Positions 36,674 to 46,042 of a stretch of 64,000 nucleotides of DNA are shown here, in pieces. Below the pieces are notes generated by a model. It searched no databases. It was not told the origin of the DNA and saw only the letters and a program-made list of their open reading frames with translations. Within the stretch, counting starts at the first letter, position 1; the number at the start of each line of letters is the position of its first letter. The stretch comes from Klebsiella quasivariicola (lineage in GTDB: Bacteria; Pseudomonadota; Gammaproteobacteria; Enterobacterales; Enterobacteriaceae). The translations under genes were made by a program, and so were the position numbers. Where the stretch lies: NCBI RefSeq assembly GCF_002269255.1, contig NZ_CP022823.1, positions 1,302,001 through 1,366,000 of the forward strand. Direction: 5' to 3'.

Positions 36674-37972
36674 ATGACAGAAAGTAGCATTACCGAACGG
36701 GGTGCGCCGGATCAGGCTGATACCCGTCGTCGTATTTGGGCAATTGTTGGCGCATCCTCGGGGAATCTGGTTGAGTGGTTTGATTTTTACGTCTACTCAT
36801 TCTGCTCGCTCTATTTTGCCCATATCTTCTTCCCATCCGGGAATACCACCACTCAACTGTTACAAACAGCTGGCGTATTTGCCGCCGGGTTTCTGATGCG
36901 TCCAATCGGTGGATGGTTGTTTGGTCGAATCGCTGACCGCCGCGGACGTAAAGCATCTATGCTTATCTCGGTGTGCATGATGTGCTTCGGATCACTGGTG
37001 ATTGCCTGTCTGCCTGGATATGCCGTTATCGGCACCTGGGCTCCGGCGCTGCTGCTGCTGGCTCGTCTGTTTCAGGGGCTGTCGGTGGGAGGAGAATACG
37101 GCACCAGTGCGACTTATATGAGTGAAGTGGCGATTGAAGGTAAGAAAGGCTTTTACGCTTCCTTCCAGTATGTCACGTTAATTGGCGGTCAACTGCTGGC
37201 GGTATTAGTCGTCGTAGCGCTTCAGCAGGTGCTCAGCGATGAAGATCTCCATGCCTGGGGATGGCGTATTCCTTTTGCTCTTGGGGCGGTACTGGCTATC
37301 GTGGCGCTATGGCTGCGTCGTCAGCTGGATGAAACCTCAAAGCAGGAGACTCGAGCGCTGAAAGAGGCGGGGTCGTTTAAAGGGTTGTGGCGCAATCGTC
37401 GGGCCTTCGTGATGGTATTAGGCTTTACCGCCGCCGGATCGCTGACCTTCTACACCTTTACTACCTATATGCAAAAGTATCTGGTCAACACGGCGGGCAT
37501 GACGGCCGGCACCGCCAGCGTGATCATGACTGCGGCGTTGTTCGTTTATATGCTGGTTCAGCCGCTGTTCGGTGCTTTTTCCGATAAAGTCGGTCGCCGA
37601 ACGTCCATGCTTTGCTTTGGCGTGCTGGCGACGTTATTTACCGTGCCTATTCTCAGCGCCCTGCAGAAGGTAAGCTCGCCTTACGCTGCCTTTGGGCTGG
37701 TAATTTGTGCCTTGCTGATCGTCAGTTTCTATACCTCGATCAGCGGTATCCTGAAAGCTGAGATGTTCCCGGCTCAGGTTCGCGCGCTTGGGGTCGGACT
37801 GTCCTATGCCGTCGCGAATGCCCTGTTCGGCGGCTCGGCGGAGTACGTCGCTCTGTCGCTCAAGTCGGCGGGGATTGAACACGCGTTTTACTGGTATGTG
37901 ACGGTGATGGCGGCCATTGCCTTCCTGGTTTCCTTGATGTTGCATCGCAAGGGGAAAGGGCTACGCCTGTAG
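36674..37972 (+). CDS. kgtP: Alpha-ketoglutarate permease KgtP
   Basis: The product has 432 residues, the E. coli length, in the MHS branch of the major facilitator superfamily with twelve predicted helices. The proton symporter signature ASSGNLVEWFDFYVYSF at about 28-44 and the loop GRIADRRGRKASM are clear; KAEMFPAQVRALGVGL near 360 is the second family motif. It imports alpha-ketoglutarate with protons across the inner membrane. It is convergent with yfiM, 3 bp apart. Confidence 0.96.
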   Translation: MTESSITERGAPDQADTRRRIWAIVGASSGNLVEWFDFYVYSFCSLYFAHIFFPSGNTTTQLLQTAGVFAAGFLMRPIGGWLFGRIADRRGRKASMLISVCMMCFGSLVIACLPGYAVIGTWAPALLLLARLFQGLSVGGEYGTSATYMSEVAIEGKKGFYASFQYVTLIGGQLLAVLVVVALQQVLSDEDLHAWGWRIPFALGAVLAIVALWLRRQLDETSKQETRALKEAGSFKGLWRNRRAFVMVLGFTAAGSLTFYTFTTYMQKYLVNTAGMTAGTASVIMTAALFVYMLVQPLFGAFSDKVGRRTSMLCFGVLATLFTVPILSALQKVSSPYAAFGLVICALLIVSFYTSISGILKAEMFPAQVRALGVGLSYAVANALFGGSAEYVALSLKSAGIEHAFYWYVTVMAAIAFLVSLMLHRKGKGLRL

Positions 37973-37975
37973 CGT

Positions 37976-38299
37976 TTACTGGTGTGCCAACTGCCATACA
38001 GCGTAGCCGGTGGTCGCGCCGGCTACGTCCCAGGCAAAATCTTTCCAGCTCCAGCCGCTCCCTGCCGGGCGGCTGTCCCAAAGTTCTTTTGAAGCGCCAA
38101 GGCTGATGGAAAACATCAAGCCGATAGCGGCGCTGCGGTCCCGGCTGTAACCCTGATGTTGCGCATATTCATTGCCAGCGGCAGACAGCATCGCCGAGGC
38201 AAGAAAATGCTGGGCTTTGTCCTGACCGGACCATGCATCATTCGCCATGTGGCTGCAGCCCGTTAACAGCAGCGAAGCAATCACTATTATCGTACGCAT
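37976..38299 (-). CDS. yfiM: Lipoprotein YfiM
   Basis: The product has 107 residues with a short lipoprotein signal ending LLTGC (Cys15). It is followed by HMANDAWSGQDKAQHFLASA and GASKELWDSRPAGSGWSWKD, features of the YfiM/DUF2279 family. It is placed after pssA as in E. coli. Function unknown. Confidence 0.92.
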   Translation of the reverse strand: MRTIIVIASLLLTGCSHMANDAWSGQDKAQHFLASAMLSAAGNEYAQHQGYSRDRSAAIGLMFSISLGASKELWDSRPAGSGWSWKDFAWDVAGATTGYAVWQLAHQ

Positions 38300-38310
38300 A
38301 ATGCTTCCAG

Positions 38311-38334
38311 AAAAAAGCCCCGTCGACGCGGGGC
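38311..38334 (-). terminator. Terminator of pssA
   Basis: On the minus strand, AGCCCCGCG and CGGGGCT (loop TCGA region) are followed by six T, just before yfiM, whose start is 12 bp further on. Confidence 0.85.
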
Positions 38335-38340
38335 TGATAG

Positions 38341-39696
38341 TCAGAGAATACGGCTGATCAGCCGGTCAATGCGGATCCGTCGCAGACGGCGGATCAGTTT
38401 CCGCACTTTAACCGGATAGTCGGCAATACTTTGCAGATCCCGATAATGTTTCACCACCGTGGTGTGGGTGCGGATGAGCTTCAGCTCTTTCTCCCGCATG
38501 GCTCCCAGCTGCTGCTTTGGATCATGGATAAGAATGGCGTTTTCCAGATCGAGTCGCCAGGCGCGCGGGTTCAGGTTGTTGCCGGTAAGCAGCATCCACT
38601 CATCGTCAACCCACATGCCTTTCAGGTGATAGCTGTTATCGTCATCCTTCCACAGGCGGACGATCAGCTGATCGGTATTCACATAATACTGCAGCCGGCT
38701 GAGGAAACGCCGCAGGTTGATTTCATAAAGATAAGGAAGCGCACCGATGATTTTAAACGGTTGATCTTCTGGTATGTAGAAATCGTTAGCGGTTTTATCG
38801 CCGACAATAATCTCCACCTGTTTACCGTCGCGCAGCAGCTGAATGATATTTCTGACCAGCACGGCAGGGAGGTTGAAGTAGGGGGTGCAGATCGTCAGCT
38901 TGTGCTCGGCACAGGGCATCAGGTGAAAAATGGTTTTGTTCAGCAGACTGGATTTACCCAGACCTACCAGCGGAGTGACGGAGAGTTCTTCGTCACCGGC
39001 AGTACCGACAAAATGGTAGCTGCGGTCGCGGAGCTCCTGACGGTACTGGCGAATGTCGTTTTTGATTTCCGGACTTTTTGGCCGATCCGGTCTGTCGAGA
39101 CGATTAACGCCGCGTCCCTGGACCAGATTATTGTCGACCCAGTCGAACATGACGTCCGCCATCTTGCCGTTACGGATGCACTGATAGCGATCATAGCGGT
39201 ACTTATCATGCTGATGCAGATAAACATCGTTCAGGCTGGCGCCGCTGTAGAGGACGCAGTCATCGATAATAAAGCCTTTGAAATGGAGAACGCCAAGCGC
39301 CTCCCGGGTGTTAATCGGCACGCCGTAAACGGGAATATCGATGCCCGGATTTTCATTGGCCATTCGACAATACCAGTCGGCATTGGTGTTGGAGGCAGCG
39401 GCGCCGATACGGCCACGTTGAGCGCGGTGCCAGTCCACAAGGACGCGAACATCGAGTTCCGGACGCTGGCGTTTGGCGTCATAAAGGGCCTGCAAAATTC
39501 CTTTTCCGCCATCATCTTGCTCAAGGTAGAGCGCAATAATGCATATACGCTGAGTGGCGTTGGCAATCCGGGTCAGTAACGCTTCCCTGAATTCTGCAGG
39601 GGCGTAAAAGAACTCTACATCATCAACTGACTGAGAAAGCTTAGGGAGTTGGGCAAGGTGTTGTTGATGTTTATTACGCTTAAATTTTGACAACAT
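38341..39696 (-). CDS. pssA: Phosphatidylserine synthase PssA
   Basis: From the ATG at 39696 the product has 451 residues, the E. coli length; the ATG one codon earlier is equally possible. It is a phospholipase-D type enzyme with two HKD-like motifs, HFKGFIIDDCVLYSGASLND and HLKGMWVDDEWMLLTGNNLN. It makes phosphatidylserine from CDP-diacylglycerol and serine, the committed step to phosphatidylethanolamine. The Arg/Lys-rich C-terminus (VRKLIRRLRRIRIDRLI) binds membranes. Confidence 0.97.
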   Translation of the reverse strand: MLSKFKRNKHQQHLAQLPKLSQSVDDVEFFYAPAEFREALLTRIANATQRICIIALYLEQDDGGKGILQALYDAKRQRPELDVRVLVDWHRAQRGRIGAAASNTNADWYCRMANENPGIDIPVYGVPINTREALGVLHFKGFIIDDCVLYSGASLNDVYLHQHDKYRYDRYQCIRNGKMADVMFDWVDNNLVQGRGVNRLDRPDRPKSPEIKNDIRQYRQELRDRSYHFVGTAGDEELSVTPLVGLGKSSLLNKTIFHLMPCAEHKLTICTPYFNLPAVLVRNIIQLLRDGKQVEIIVGDKTANDFYIPEDQPFKIIGALPYLYEINLRRFLSRLQYYVNTDQLIVRLWKDDDNSYHLKGMWVDDEWMLLTGNNLNPRAWRLDLENAILIHDPKQQLGAMREKELKLIRTHTTVVKHYRDLQSIADYPVKVRKLIRRLRRIRIDRLISRIL

Positions 39697-39789
39697 CACA
39701 GTGCGTTTCTTCTCTGTTTATTGAAGGGTCTTCTGTACCATGCAGACGACGTAAGCGGGCAATAATACCATCACTACCCGCTAAAGTGG

Positions 39790-42468
39790 TCAACAATTGC
39801 GGTCAGCGTCGCGCGATTGTCCCTGGGTCAGGGGAAGCGACAGACTGACAATCCCCTCTTCCAGCTGAATATCGACGGTGAATCCCAGCTTTCTGGCGAG
39901 GCCGATCATGCCTCTATTATTCGGCATTGTAATCCCATTCAGCCGCTGCAGCCCGTGGCTTTGCGTATAGGCGATCAGCTTTTCCAGCAGTCTTCGTCCC
40001 AGCCCTAACCCTTTTAAATCTGAGCGGACCAGAACGGCAAACTCGGCATCAATATTGTCAGGATCGGAGATAGCGCGCGTCACACCAAGGATTTCGCTCT
40101 GTTCTGCGGTTGTCCTGACGGCGACGAACGCCATTTCACGATCGTAGTCGATCTGCGTCATATTGGCTAAGTCATCGTGGGTAAATTCATTGATCTCGCT
40201 AAAATAACGATAATAGAGATCTTCTTTGGTGACCTGGGCGATAAACGCGAGCAGCTGAGGTTCATCTTCGGGGAGGATCGGTCGGAACAGGCAGCGATCG
40301 CCATTTTTCATCACCACCCACTCCTCCAGTTGGTGCGGATAGGGACGAATGGCGAGGCGGCTATCACTGTCGCCGTTAAAGGGGGCGAGACCGAGGGTCA
40401 CATCCAGTGCCGTAAACTCGTTGCCGGCGGCGAGCAGGGGATGAATGTCCAGGCGCTGGATCTCCGGACAATCGACGATCAGGTTCGACACCTGAACCAG
40501 CAACTGGCTCAGGCCAACGATATCCAGCGGGCGCAGTGCACTACGGCCGCGGATCTTTTTATTTTTGATCGCCTGGATAACCAGATAACGCGCCAGGTTC
40601 ATATTCAGCGGCGGCAGTGCCACCGCGGCCTGATCTTCGGCCCGCCACTCCACGCCGCCTTCGCCAAGCATAATCAAAGGACCAAAAAGAGGATCGTGTT
40701 CAACCACTACTCTCAGTTCCTGAGCGCCGGCACGATTAGCCATACTCTGTACCAGCAGACCATGAATGCGCGCCTGGGGCCAGGCGAGCCTGACGCGATC
40801 GATCATCGCATCCGCTGCCTGCTGGACCTCTGCGGCGGTACGCAGATACAACATGACCCCCTGAACTTCCGATTTGTGCGGGATATCCGGGGAACGCAGC
40901 TTCAGCGCAACCGGATAGCCTATTTGCTCTGCGATATGTACCGCTTCCGCGCTGTCTGCGGCGATCCAGGTCGGCAAAGTATGGATGCCATAGGCACGTA
41001 GCACCGGGCTGACCTCGTGGGTATCCAGCGTGGTGGTGCCATCATCTATCGCCTGCTGCAGTAGGGCATGCGCCTCGCTGGTATTGGCGGTTAATGAGTC
41101 CGGTAGCACCGGCGTCTCACGCAGTTGCTTCTGGTTGCGTCGATACTCGACCATGTGCATAAAAGCGGTGATCGTCCCCTCCGGTGTGCGGTAGGTGGGG
41201 AGTCCGGCATCACTGAACAAGCGCCGCGCTTCCTGTGAGGAGAATTCGCCGCACCAGTTGGTCAGCACAGTGACATATTTACCACGCGGATGATGCTTAA
41301 GAGCATCTATCAGCGCCAGGGCGCTCTCGGTGCCAGGTGCGGCGGCGCTGGGCGAGTGGATCACCAGCAGCGCGTCATAGTCCTGGCTATTAAGCAGAAT
41401 ATTCAACGCCTGCTGATAATGTTGGCTGCTGGCGTCATCGCGCAGATCCAGTGGGTTAGCGATCCCGACGCCCCCCGGCAGTGCCTGGCGTAAGGCGTCG
41501 CACGTCTCCTCGCTGAGGACCGCCAGCTTGCCATTACGCAACCAGAGCTCATCCAGGGCCAGCGCTGCCGGCGCCGCACCGTTGCTGACGATCATTAATT
41601 TTTCACCGCGCAGTGGGCGCATGTGGCTGAGCGTTTCCACCGCAGAGAAAAGCTCATGGGTATCCTGCACCCGCAGCAGGCCTGCACGCTGAATGGCCGC
41701 ATCCCATGCCGGATCCATCCCTGAGTTAACCTGCAACAGCTTTTGCGCCGCGGGGCTGCGGCCGCTTTTAATCACCAGGATTGGCTTGTTACGCGAGGCG
41801 CTGCGTGCGGCGGAGACAAACCGACGGGCGTCGCTGAGATGTTCGAGGTACAGCAAAATGGCGCTGGTCTTGCTGTCGCGGGCCAGAAAGTCCAGCAGGT
41901 CATCGACATCAATATCCAGGCTATCGCCCAGCGCGATGAAGTAGGAGAACCCCATCTCACGCTGCTGTGCCCAGTCAAGAATGGTATTGGAGACGGCGGC
42001 AGACTGCGAAATAAAGGCCAGTTTACCGCGATGGATCGGCACCGGTGAAAAGCTGGCGTTCAGCCCTTGCCATGGGGCCAGTAATCCGAGACTGTTGGGG
42101 CCGAGCAGGCGCATCTGAAAGCGCGTGGCACATTCCAGCAGCGCCGGATACTGGTCCGGCTGCGAAGAGAGGATGATGCAGGTCTTGCAGCCTTTTTGCC
42201 CTAAGGCTTCGAGCAATTCGAGATTACGCCGGGCGTTAGTACAGAGCACCGCCAGATCCGGCGTAAACGGCAGGCTGTCGATGGTAGGCCATGCCAGTAC
42301 CCCAAGCACCGCCTTCCAGGCGGGGGTCACCGGCAATACCGGACCATTGAAACCGCCGGCTAACAGGTTGCGCATCATGAGATAGCCAGCGCGCTGTGGC
42401 TTCATTGACGCGCCAATGACGGCGATGGACTTTGGTCGCAGCAGCGCTTCCAGGCCTCGTTGGCTCAT
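39790..42468 (-). CDS. patZ: Protein lysine acetyltransferase PatZ (Pat/YfiQ)
   Basis: The product has 892 residues, slightly longer than the 886 of E. coli. An NDP-forming acyl-CoA synthetase-like part (CoA-binding SIAVIGASMKPQRAG at 14-28, then ATP-grasp-like region about 485-700) is fused to a C-terminal GNAT domain (about 730-885) with GLGLGRRLLEKLIAYTQ as acetyl-CoA loop. It acetylates metabolic enzymes such as acetyl-CoA synthetase. It has an AAAGGAG ribosome site and follows tapT by 34 bp in the same direction. Confidence 0.95.
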   Translation of the reverse strand: MSQRGLEALLRPKSIAVIGASMKPQRAGYLMMRNLLAGGFNGPVLPVTPAWKAVLGVLAWPTIDSLPFTPDLAVLCTNARRNLELLEALGQKGCKTCIILSSQPDQYPALLECATRFQMRLLGPNSLGLLAPWQGLNASFSPVPIHRGKLAFISQSAAVSNTILDWAQQREMGFSYFIALGDSLDIDVDDLLDFLARDSKTSAILLYLEHLSDARRFVSAARSASRNKPILVIKSGRSPAAQKLLQVNSGMDPAWDAAIQRAGLLRVQDTHELFSAVETLSHMRPLRGEKLMIVSNGAAPAALALDELWLRNGKLAVLSEETCDALRQALPGGVGIANPLDLRDDASSQHYQQALNILLNSQDYDALLVIHSPSAAAPGTESALALIDALKHHPRGKYVTVLTNWCGEFSSQEARRLFSDAGLPTYRTPEGTITAFMHMVEYRRNQKQLRETPVLPDSLTANTSEAHALLQQAIDDGTTTLDTHEVSPVLRAYGIHTLPTWIAADSAEAVHIAEQIGYPVALKLRSPDIPHKSEVQGVMLYLRTAAEVQQAADAMIDRVRLAWPQARIHGLLVQSMANRAGAQELRVVVEHDPLFGPLIMLGEGGVEWRAEDQAAVALPPLNMNLARYLVIQAIKNKKIRGRSALRPLDIVGLSQLLVQVSNLIVDCPEIQRLDIHPLLAAGNEFTALDVTLGLAPFNGDSDSRLAIRPYPHQLEEWVVMKNGDRCLFRPILPEDEPQLLAFIAQVTKEDLYYRYFSEINEFTHDDLANMTQIDYDREMAFVAVRTTAEQSEILGVTRAISDPDNIDAEFAVLVRSDLKGLGLGRRLLEKLIAYTQSHGLQRLNGITMPNNRGMIGLARKLGFTVDIQLEEGIVSLSLPLTQGQSRDADRNC

Positions 42469-42502
42469 ACCGGTCTCCTTTCATCCCAGTGACCGAATGA
42501 TT

Positions 42503-43201
42503 TTAAACGTTTTCTACCTGGTCCGCTGTGATGCTGCCCTTATGCTGGGTTTTTCCCGCCAGATAGCGGGTCCGGAAACGAGTGAAGTGTTCGCCAAGCG
42601 CTGAGGCGGCCGGGGCATCACCCGCCAGGTCCAGCAGGGCGATCGCCACTTCCGCGGTACAGTATTGTCCGTCGGCGTGTGCTTCACGTAGATAGTAGGC
42701 TGAGATGCGGGACAAATCGACGGAGATGATCGGCAGCGCGTCAAGATAAGGACTCTTGCGGAACATTTTACGCGCTTCGGTCCAGGTGCCGTCGAGCATG
42801 ATAAATAGCGGCGGTTTGCCGGAGGGCGGCGCGCTCAGGACCTGGCGCTCCGGCCCGGCGTAGGAGGCAGGGAACACCACCATTGGCTGATAATCAGGAT
42901 GGGCGACCAGATCGAGCAGCCCCTGTGGCGGCTCGGTTCTCGACCACTGATAAGCCTCAGTATCTGGCAGAATATCGGCAATGAGTCGGCCGGTGTTGCT
43001 GGGCTTCATCGGCTCTGTATCAAACATCACCAGACAGAAGCGGCTGGTGGCCTGCGCTGGCACTAACGTCGCGCACAAACACTGTTTAAGCGGCAGCAGG
43101 CAGCGTTGGCAGCGGCGGATACGGTTACCACGAGCAAGGAAAGGTCGGGTCGCCCGCGCGAGACGTTCGGCGCGCAGGCGAAGAACAGCGTTATCAATCA
43201 T
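42503..43201 (-). CDS. tapT: tRNA-uridine aminocarboxypropyltransferase TapT (YfiP)
   Basis: The product has 232 residues of the DTW family. A Cys cluster CQRCLLPLKQCLC near 34-46 probably binds zinc, and the DTW-type motif is MLDGTWTEARKMFRKSPYL around 134-152. The E. coli homologue forms acp3U47 in tRNA using S-adenosylmethionine. It precedes patZ. Confidence 0.92.
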   Translation of the reverse strand: MIDNAVLRLRAERLARATRPFLARGNRIRRCQRCLLPLKQCLCATLVPAQATSRFCLVMFDTEPMKPSNTGRLIADILPDTEAYQWSRTEPPQGLLDLVAHPDYQPMVVFPASYAGPERQVLSAPPSGKPPLFIMLDGTWTEARKMFRKSPYLDALPIISVDLSRISAYYLREAHADGQYCTAEVAIALLDLAGDAPAASALGEHFTRFRTRYLAGKTQHKGSITADQVENV

Positions 43202-43270
43202 GAGAGTCGCTAGTGAAAAACGCTATTGTCGCAGAGGCGAAAACGGGGCACAAGCCGTGCCCCGGAAGGA

Positions 43271-43696
43271 TTACTGTTGGCCGGCTTCGTTCAGCCAGCT
43301 ATCGAATGGCGCTTTTGGCACTGCGCCATTAAGCATGTCTATTACTTCGCCATTTTTGAATATCATAATGGTCGGGATACTGCGGATACGAAACCGGGCG
43401 CTGAGCTCACGTTCTGCTTCGGTGTTTACTTTTACAAAACGCATCTTCCCACTACGCTCTTCCGCGACATCTTCAAAGATCGGCGCGAAGCTACGGCAGG
43501 GGCCGCACCATGGCGCCCAGAAATCGACAACGACCGGCAGATCGTCCTTTAAGAGTTTATCCAGCGTTGCCCCGGTCGCGTTGATGACGTCGCCGTCAAA
43601 AAGATCGTGACCGCAGCGTCCGCACTTTGCGCCATCCGCGCTACGATCGTCCGGAAGGCGGTTCAGAGCCTGACAACTGGCACAAACGGTATTCAT
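43271..43696 (-). CDS. trxC: Thioredoxin 2 (TrxC)
   Basis: The product has 141 residues (139 in E. coli). An extra N-terminal zinc domain with two CxxC pairs (CASC at 5-8, CGRC at 30-33) precedes the thioredoxin fold with active site WAPWCGPCRSF. It reduces disulphides and is induced by OxyR in E. coli. It is divergent from yfiF with about 200 bp between. Confidence 0.96.
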   Translation of the reverse strand: MNTVCASCQALNRLPDDRSADGAKCGRCGHDLFDGDVINATGATLDKLLKDDLPVVVDFWAPWCGPCRSFAPIFEDVAEERSGKMRFVKVNTEAERELSARFRIRSIPTIMIFKNGEVIDMLNGAVPKAPFDSWLNEAGQQ

Positions 43697-43899
43697 AACT
43701 AACCTCTGGTTATGGGTTGCAACGTGGCACGTGGCCGATATGTTTCTGTGATGTTACACATTATCGATTAAGTGTTATTGAAGGACAATGCGTTTTGTTC
43801 GATGAGTGCAATAGAGGCCGGCTTTTAAACGAAATCATGGCGAAGCGATGACACATCGGGTAATCTGCGCGCTTCGCGCAGCGCAGGTGGAGAAAATTG

Positions 43900-44985
43900 A
43901 TGAGCGACGAACTGAAAAATAAAAGCGGCAAGGTCAAAGTGATGTATGTCCGCAGTGATGATGATTCTGATAAACGCACCCATAACCCACGTACCGGGAA
44001 AGGGGGAGGTCGTCCAGGAAAATCTCGTGTTGACGGCCGCAGCCGCCCTGCGCGCGATGAACGAAACAGCCGCGGTGACGATCGTAAACGCGATGACCGC
44101 AAGCGTGACGACCGCAAGCGCGATGATTTCCATCGCGACGATGCGTCCCCGTGGCGTACTGTTTCCCGCGCCCCTGGCGATGAGACCCCGGTAAAAGAAG
44201 ATCACGGCGGGATCAGCGGGAAGAGCTTTATTGATCCGGAAGTGCTGCGTCGTCAGCGTGCGGAAGAAACCCGCGTGTATGGCGAAAACGCCTGTCAGGC
44301 GCTGTTCCAGAGTCGTCCGGAAGCTATCGTTCGCGCCTGGTTTATCCAGAGTGTGACGCCGCGCTTTAAAGAGGCGCTGCGCTGGATGGCGGCTAACCGT
44401 AAAGCCTATCATGTCGTGGACGAAGCTGAGCTGGCAAAAGCCTCCGGCACCGAGCACCACGGCGGGGTCTGCTTCCTGATCAAAAAACGCCACGGCACCT
44501 CTGTTGCCCAATGGGTCGCGAAGGCCGCGGAAGAAGATTGCGTTCTGGCGCTGGAAGATGTTGGCAACCCGCACAACCTCGGCGCGATCATGCGTAGCTG
44601 CGCGCACTTTGGCGTGAAAGGCGTTGTGGTCCAGGATGCCGGCGTGCTGGAGTCCGGGGCGGCGATCCGTACGGCGGAGGGCGGTGCGGAGCATGTTGAA
44701 CCGATCACCGGCGACAGCTTTATTGATACGCTGGATCAGTTCCGCAACGCGGGCTACGCGATTGTCTCAACGTCCAGCCATAATGGCATCCCGCTGTTCA
44801 AAGCCGAGCTGCCGAAGAAAATGGTGCTGGTGTTAGGCCAGGAGCGTGATGGTCTGTCCGATGCGGCGATTTCCAGCGCCGATCTCAGCGTTGCCATCGA
44901 CGGTACCGGCAATGTTGAAAGCCTGAACGTCTCTGTGGCGACCGGCGTCCTGCTGGCGGAATGGTGGCGTCAGAACAAGGCGTAA
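43900..44985 (+). CDS. yfiF: SpoU-family tRNA/rRNA methyltransferase YfiF
   Basis: From the ATG at 43900 the product has 361 residues. The C-terminal SPOUT methyltransferase (about 195-355) has NPHNLGAIMRSCAHFGVKG, MVLVLGQERDGL and LNVSVATGVLLAEWW. The N-terminal 90 residues are charged and probably disordered. They contain three tandem DDRKR units (residues 60-74), encoded by three 15-bp repeats at 44077-44121, where E. coli YfiF is shorter (about 345 residues). The RNA target is not firmly known. Confidence 0.93.
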   Translation: MSDELKNKSGKVKVMYVRSDDDSDKRTHNPRTGKGGGRPGKSRVDGRSRPARDERNSRGDDRKRDDRKRDDRKRDDFHRDDASPWRTVSRAPGDETPVKEDHGGISGKSFIDPEVLRRQRAEETRVYGENACQALFQSRPEAIVRAWFIQSVTPRFKEALRWMAANRKAYHVVDEAELAKASGTEHHGGVCFLIKKRHGTSVAQWVAKAAEEDCVLALEDVGNPHNLGAIMRSCAHFGVKGVVVQDAGVLESGAAIRTAEGGAEHVEPITGDSFIDTLDQFRNAGYAIVSTSSHNGIPLFKAELPKKMVLVLGQERDGLSDAAISSADLSVAIDGTGNVESLNVSVATGVLLAEWWRQNKA

Positions 44986-45003
44986 TTCGTCTGCCTGAAT
45001 GCG

Positions 45004-45030
45004 AAAAAGCCAGCTAATGCTGGCTTTTTT
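45004..45030. terminator. Bidirectional terminator between yfiF and ung
   Basis: AAAAAGCCAGC and GCTGGCTTTTTT with loop TAAT form a near-perfect stem with A and T runs on both sides, between two convergent genes. Confidence 0.9.
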
Positions 45031-45041
45031 ATGCCTGTCGA

Positions 45042-45731
45042 TCACTCGCTTTCGGCGGGCAGCACTGGCATCCAGTCGATCGGCGCTTCGCCGCGGTCAA
45101 CCAGCCACTGGTTGGTCTGTACGAAATGGTTGCTGCCAAAGAAGCCGCGATGTGCAGAGAGCGGCGAAGGGTGTGGCGCCTTCAGCACGCAGTGGCGCTG
45201 ACGATCGATAATCGCGCCTTTCTTCTGCGCATGAGAACCCCACAGCAGAAAGACCACCCCCTCGCAATGCTCATTGATTAACGCGATAACTTTATCGGTA
45301 AAGGTCTCCCAACCAAGGCTGGCGTGCGAGTGCGCCTGTCCGGCGCGGACGGTCAGGACCGTATTCAGCAGCAGCACGCCCTGTCGCGCCCAGCTTTCCA
45401 GGTAACCGTGGGTGGGGCGGGTAAAGCCGGGGATCGTGGCCTCCAGCTCTTTGTACATATTCAGCAGCGACGGCGGGATCGCGACGCCCGGGCGAACCGA
45501 GAACGCCAGACCGTGAGCCTGACCCGGGCCGTGATAGGGGTCCTGGCCGAGAATGACGACTTTGACATCGCTCAGTTCGGTAAAGCGAAACGCATTGAAG
45601 ACGTCTTTTTGCGGTGGATAGATAGTGATCCCGGACTGACGCTCTTCGGCGACGGTCTTCAGAGTATTGAGAAAATAGGGTTGTTGCTTTTCATCCGCCA
45701 GCACGTCATGCCAGGTTAAAGGGGTGGTCAT
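45042..45731 (-). CDS. ung: Uracil-DNA glycosylase Ung
   Basis: From the ATG at 45731 the product has 229 residues, the E. coli length; the frame extends 30 codons upstream without family support. Motifs are GQDPYHGPGQAHGLAFSV (catalytic Asp) and HPSPLSAHRGFFG (catalytic His, leucine loop). It removes uracil from DNA as the first step of base excision repair. Confidence 0.97.
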   Translation of the reverse strand: MTTPLTWHDVLADEKQQPYFLNTLKTVAEERQSGITIYPPQKDVFNAFRFTELSDVKVVILGQDPYHGPGQAHGLAFSVRPGVAIPPSLLNMYKELEATIPGFTRPTHGYLESWARQGVLLLNTVLTVRAGQAHSHASLGWETFTDKVIALINEHCEGVVFLLWGSHAQKKGAIIDRQRHCVLKAPHPSPLSAHRGFFGSNHFVQTNQWLVDRGEAPIDWMPVLPAESE

Positions 45732-45869
45732 CTTGCTCTCCTGCAAAGGGTCATCGCTATAGCTTAACGACTTCTTTCTGCAGAACAAAATCGCTACCGT
45801 TATCTCGTTGCTTTTATGCAAATAAAATTGAAAATTTACAAAAATATTTTTAACCCCACCTGGCGTAAC

Positions 45870-45936
45870 TTGATGTAAAACAATAAAATCCTCGCATACC
45901 CACTTTTAGTGAGTGGTTTTTATTGATTTGAATCAA
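45870..45936. promoter_or_regulatory. Tandem FNR sites upstream of grcA
   Basis: TTGATTTGAATCAA at 45923-45936 is a perfect FNR site (TTGAT-N4-ATCAA). TTGATGTAAAACAA at 45870-45883 is a partial one. Their centres are 53 bp apart, the same spacing as the -40.5 and -93.5 sites known for E. coli yfiD. The gene-free stretch 45732-46042 holds these and the grcA leader. Confidence 0.87.
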
Positions 45937-46042
45937 TGAATGCCAAGGGTACGGCTGATATATATACAGTCATACAACAATGGTTTTACCAATTGGCCGC
46001 GAAGAGGCCAAAATCGAATAAACACTGCCTGGGAGGCATCAA

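Noticed and set aside
38431..39579. 382-codon frame antisense to pssA
   Set aside because: It mirrors pssA codon bias; no ribosome site, no neighbours in this direction, no recognisable domain.
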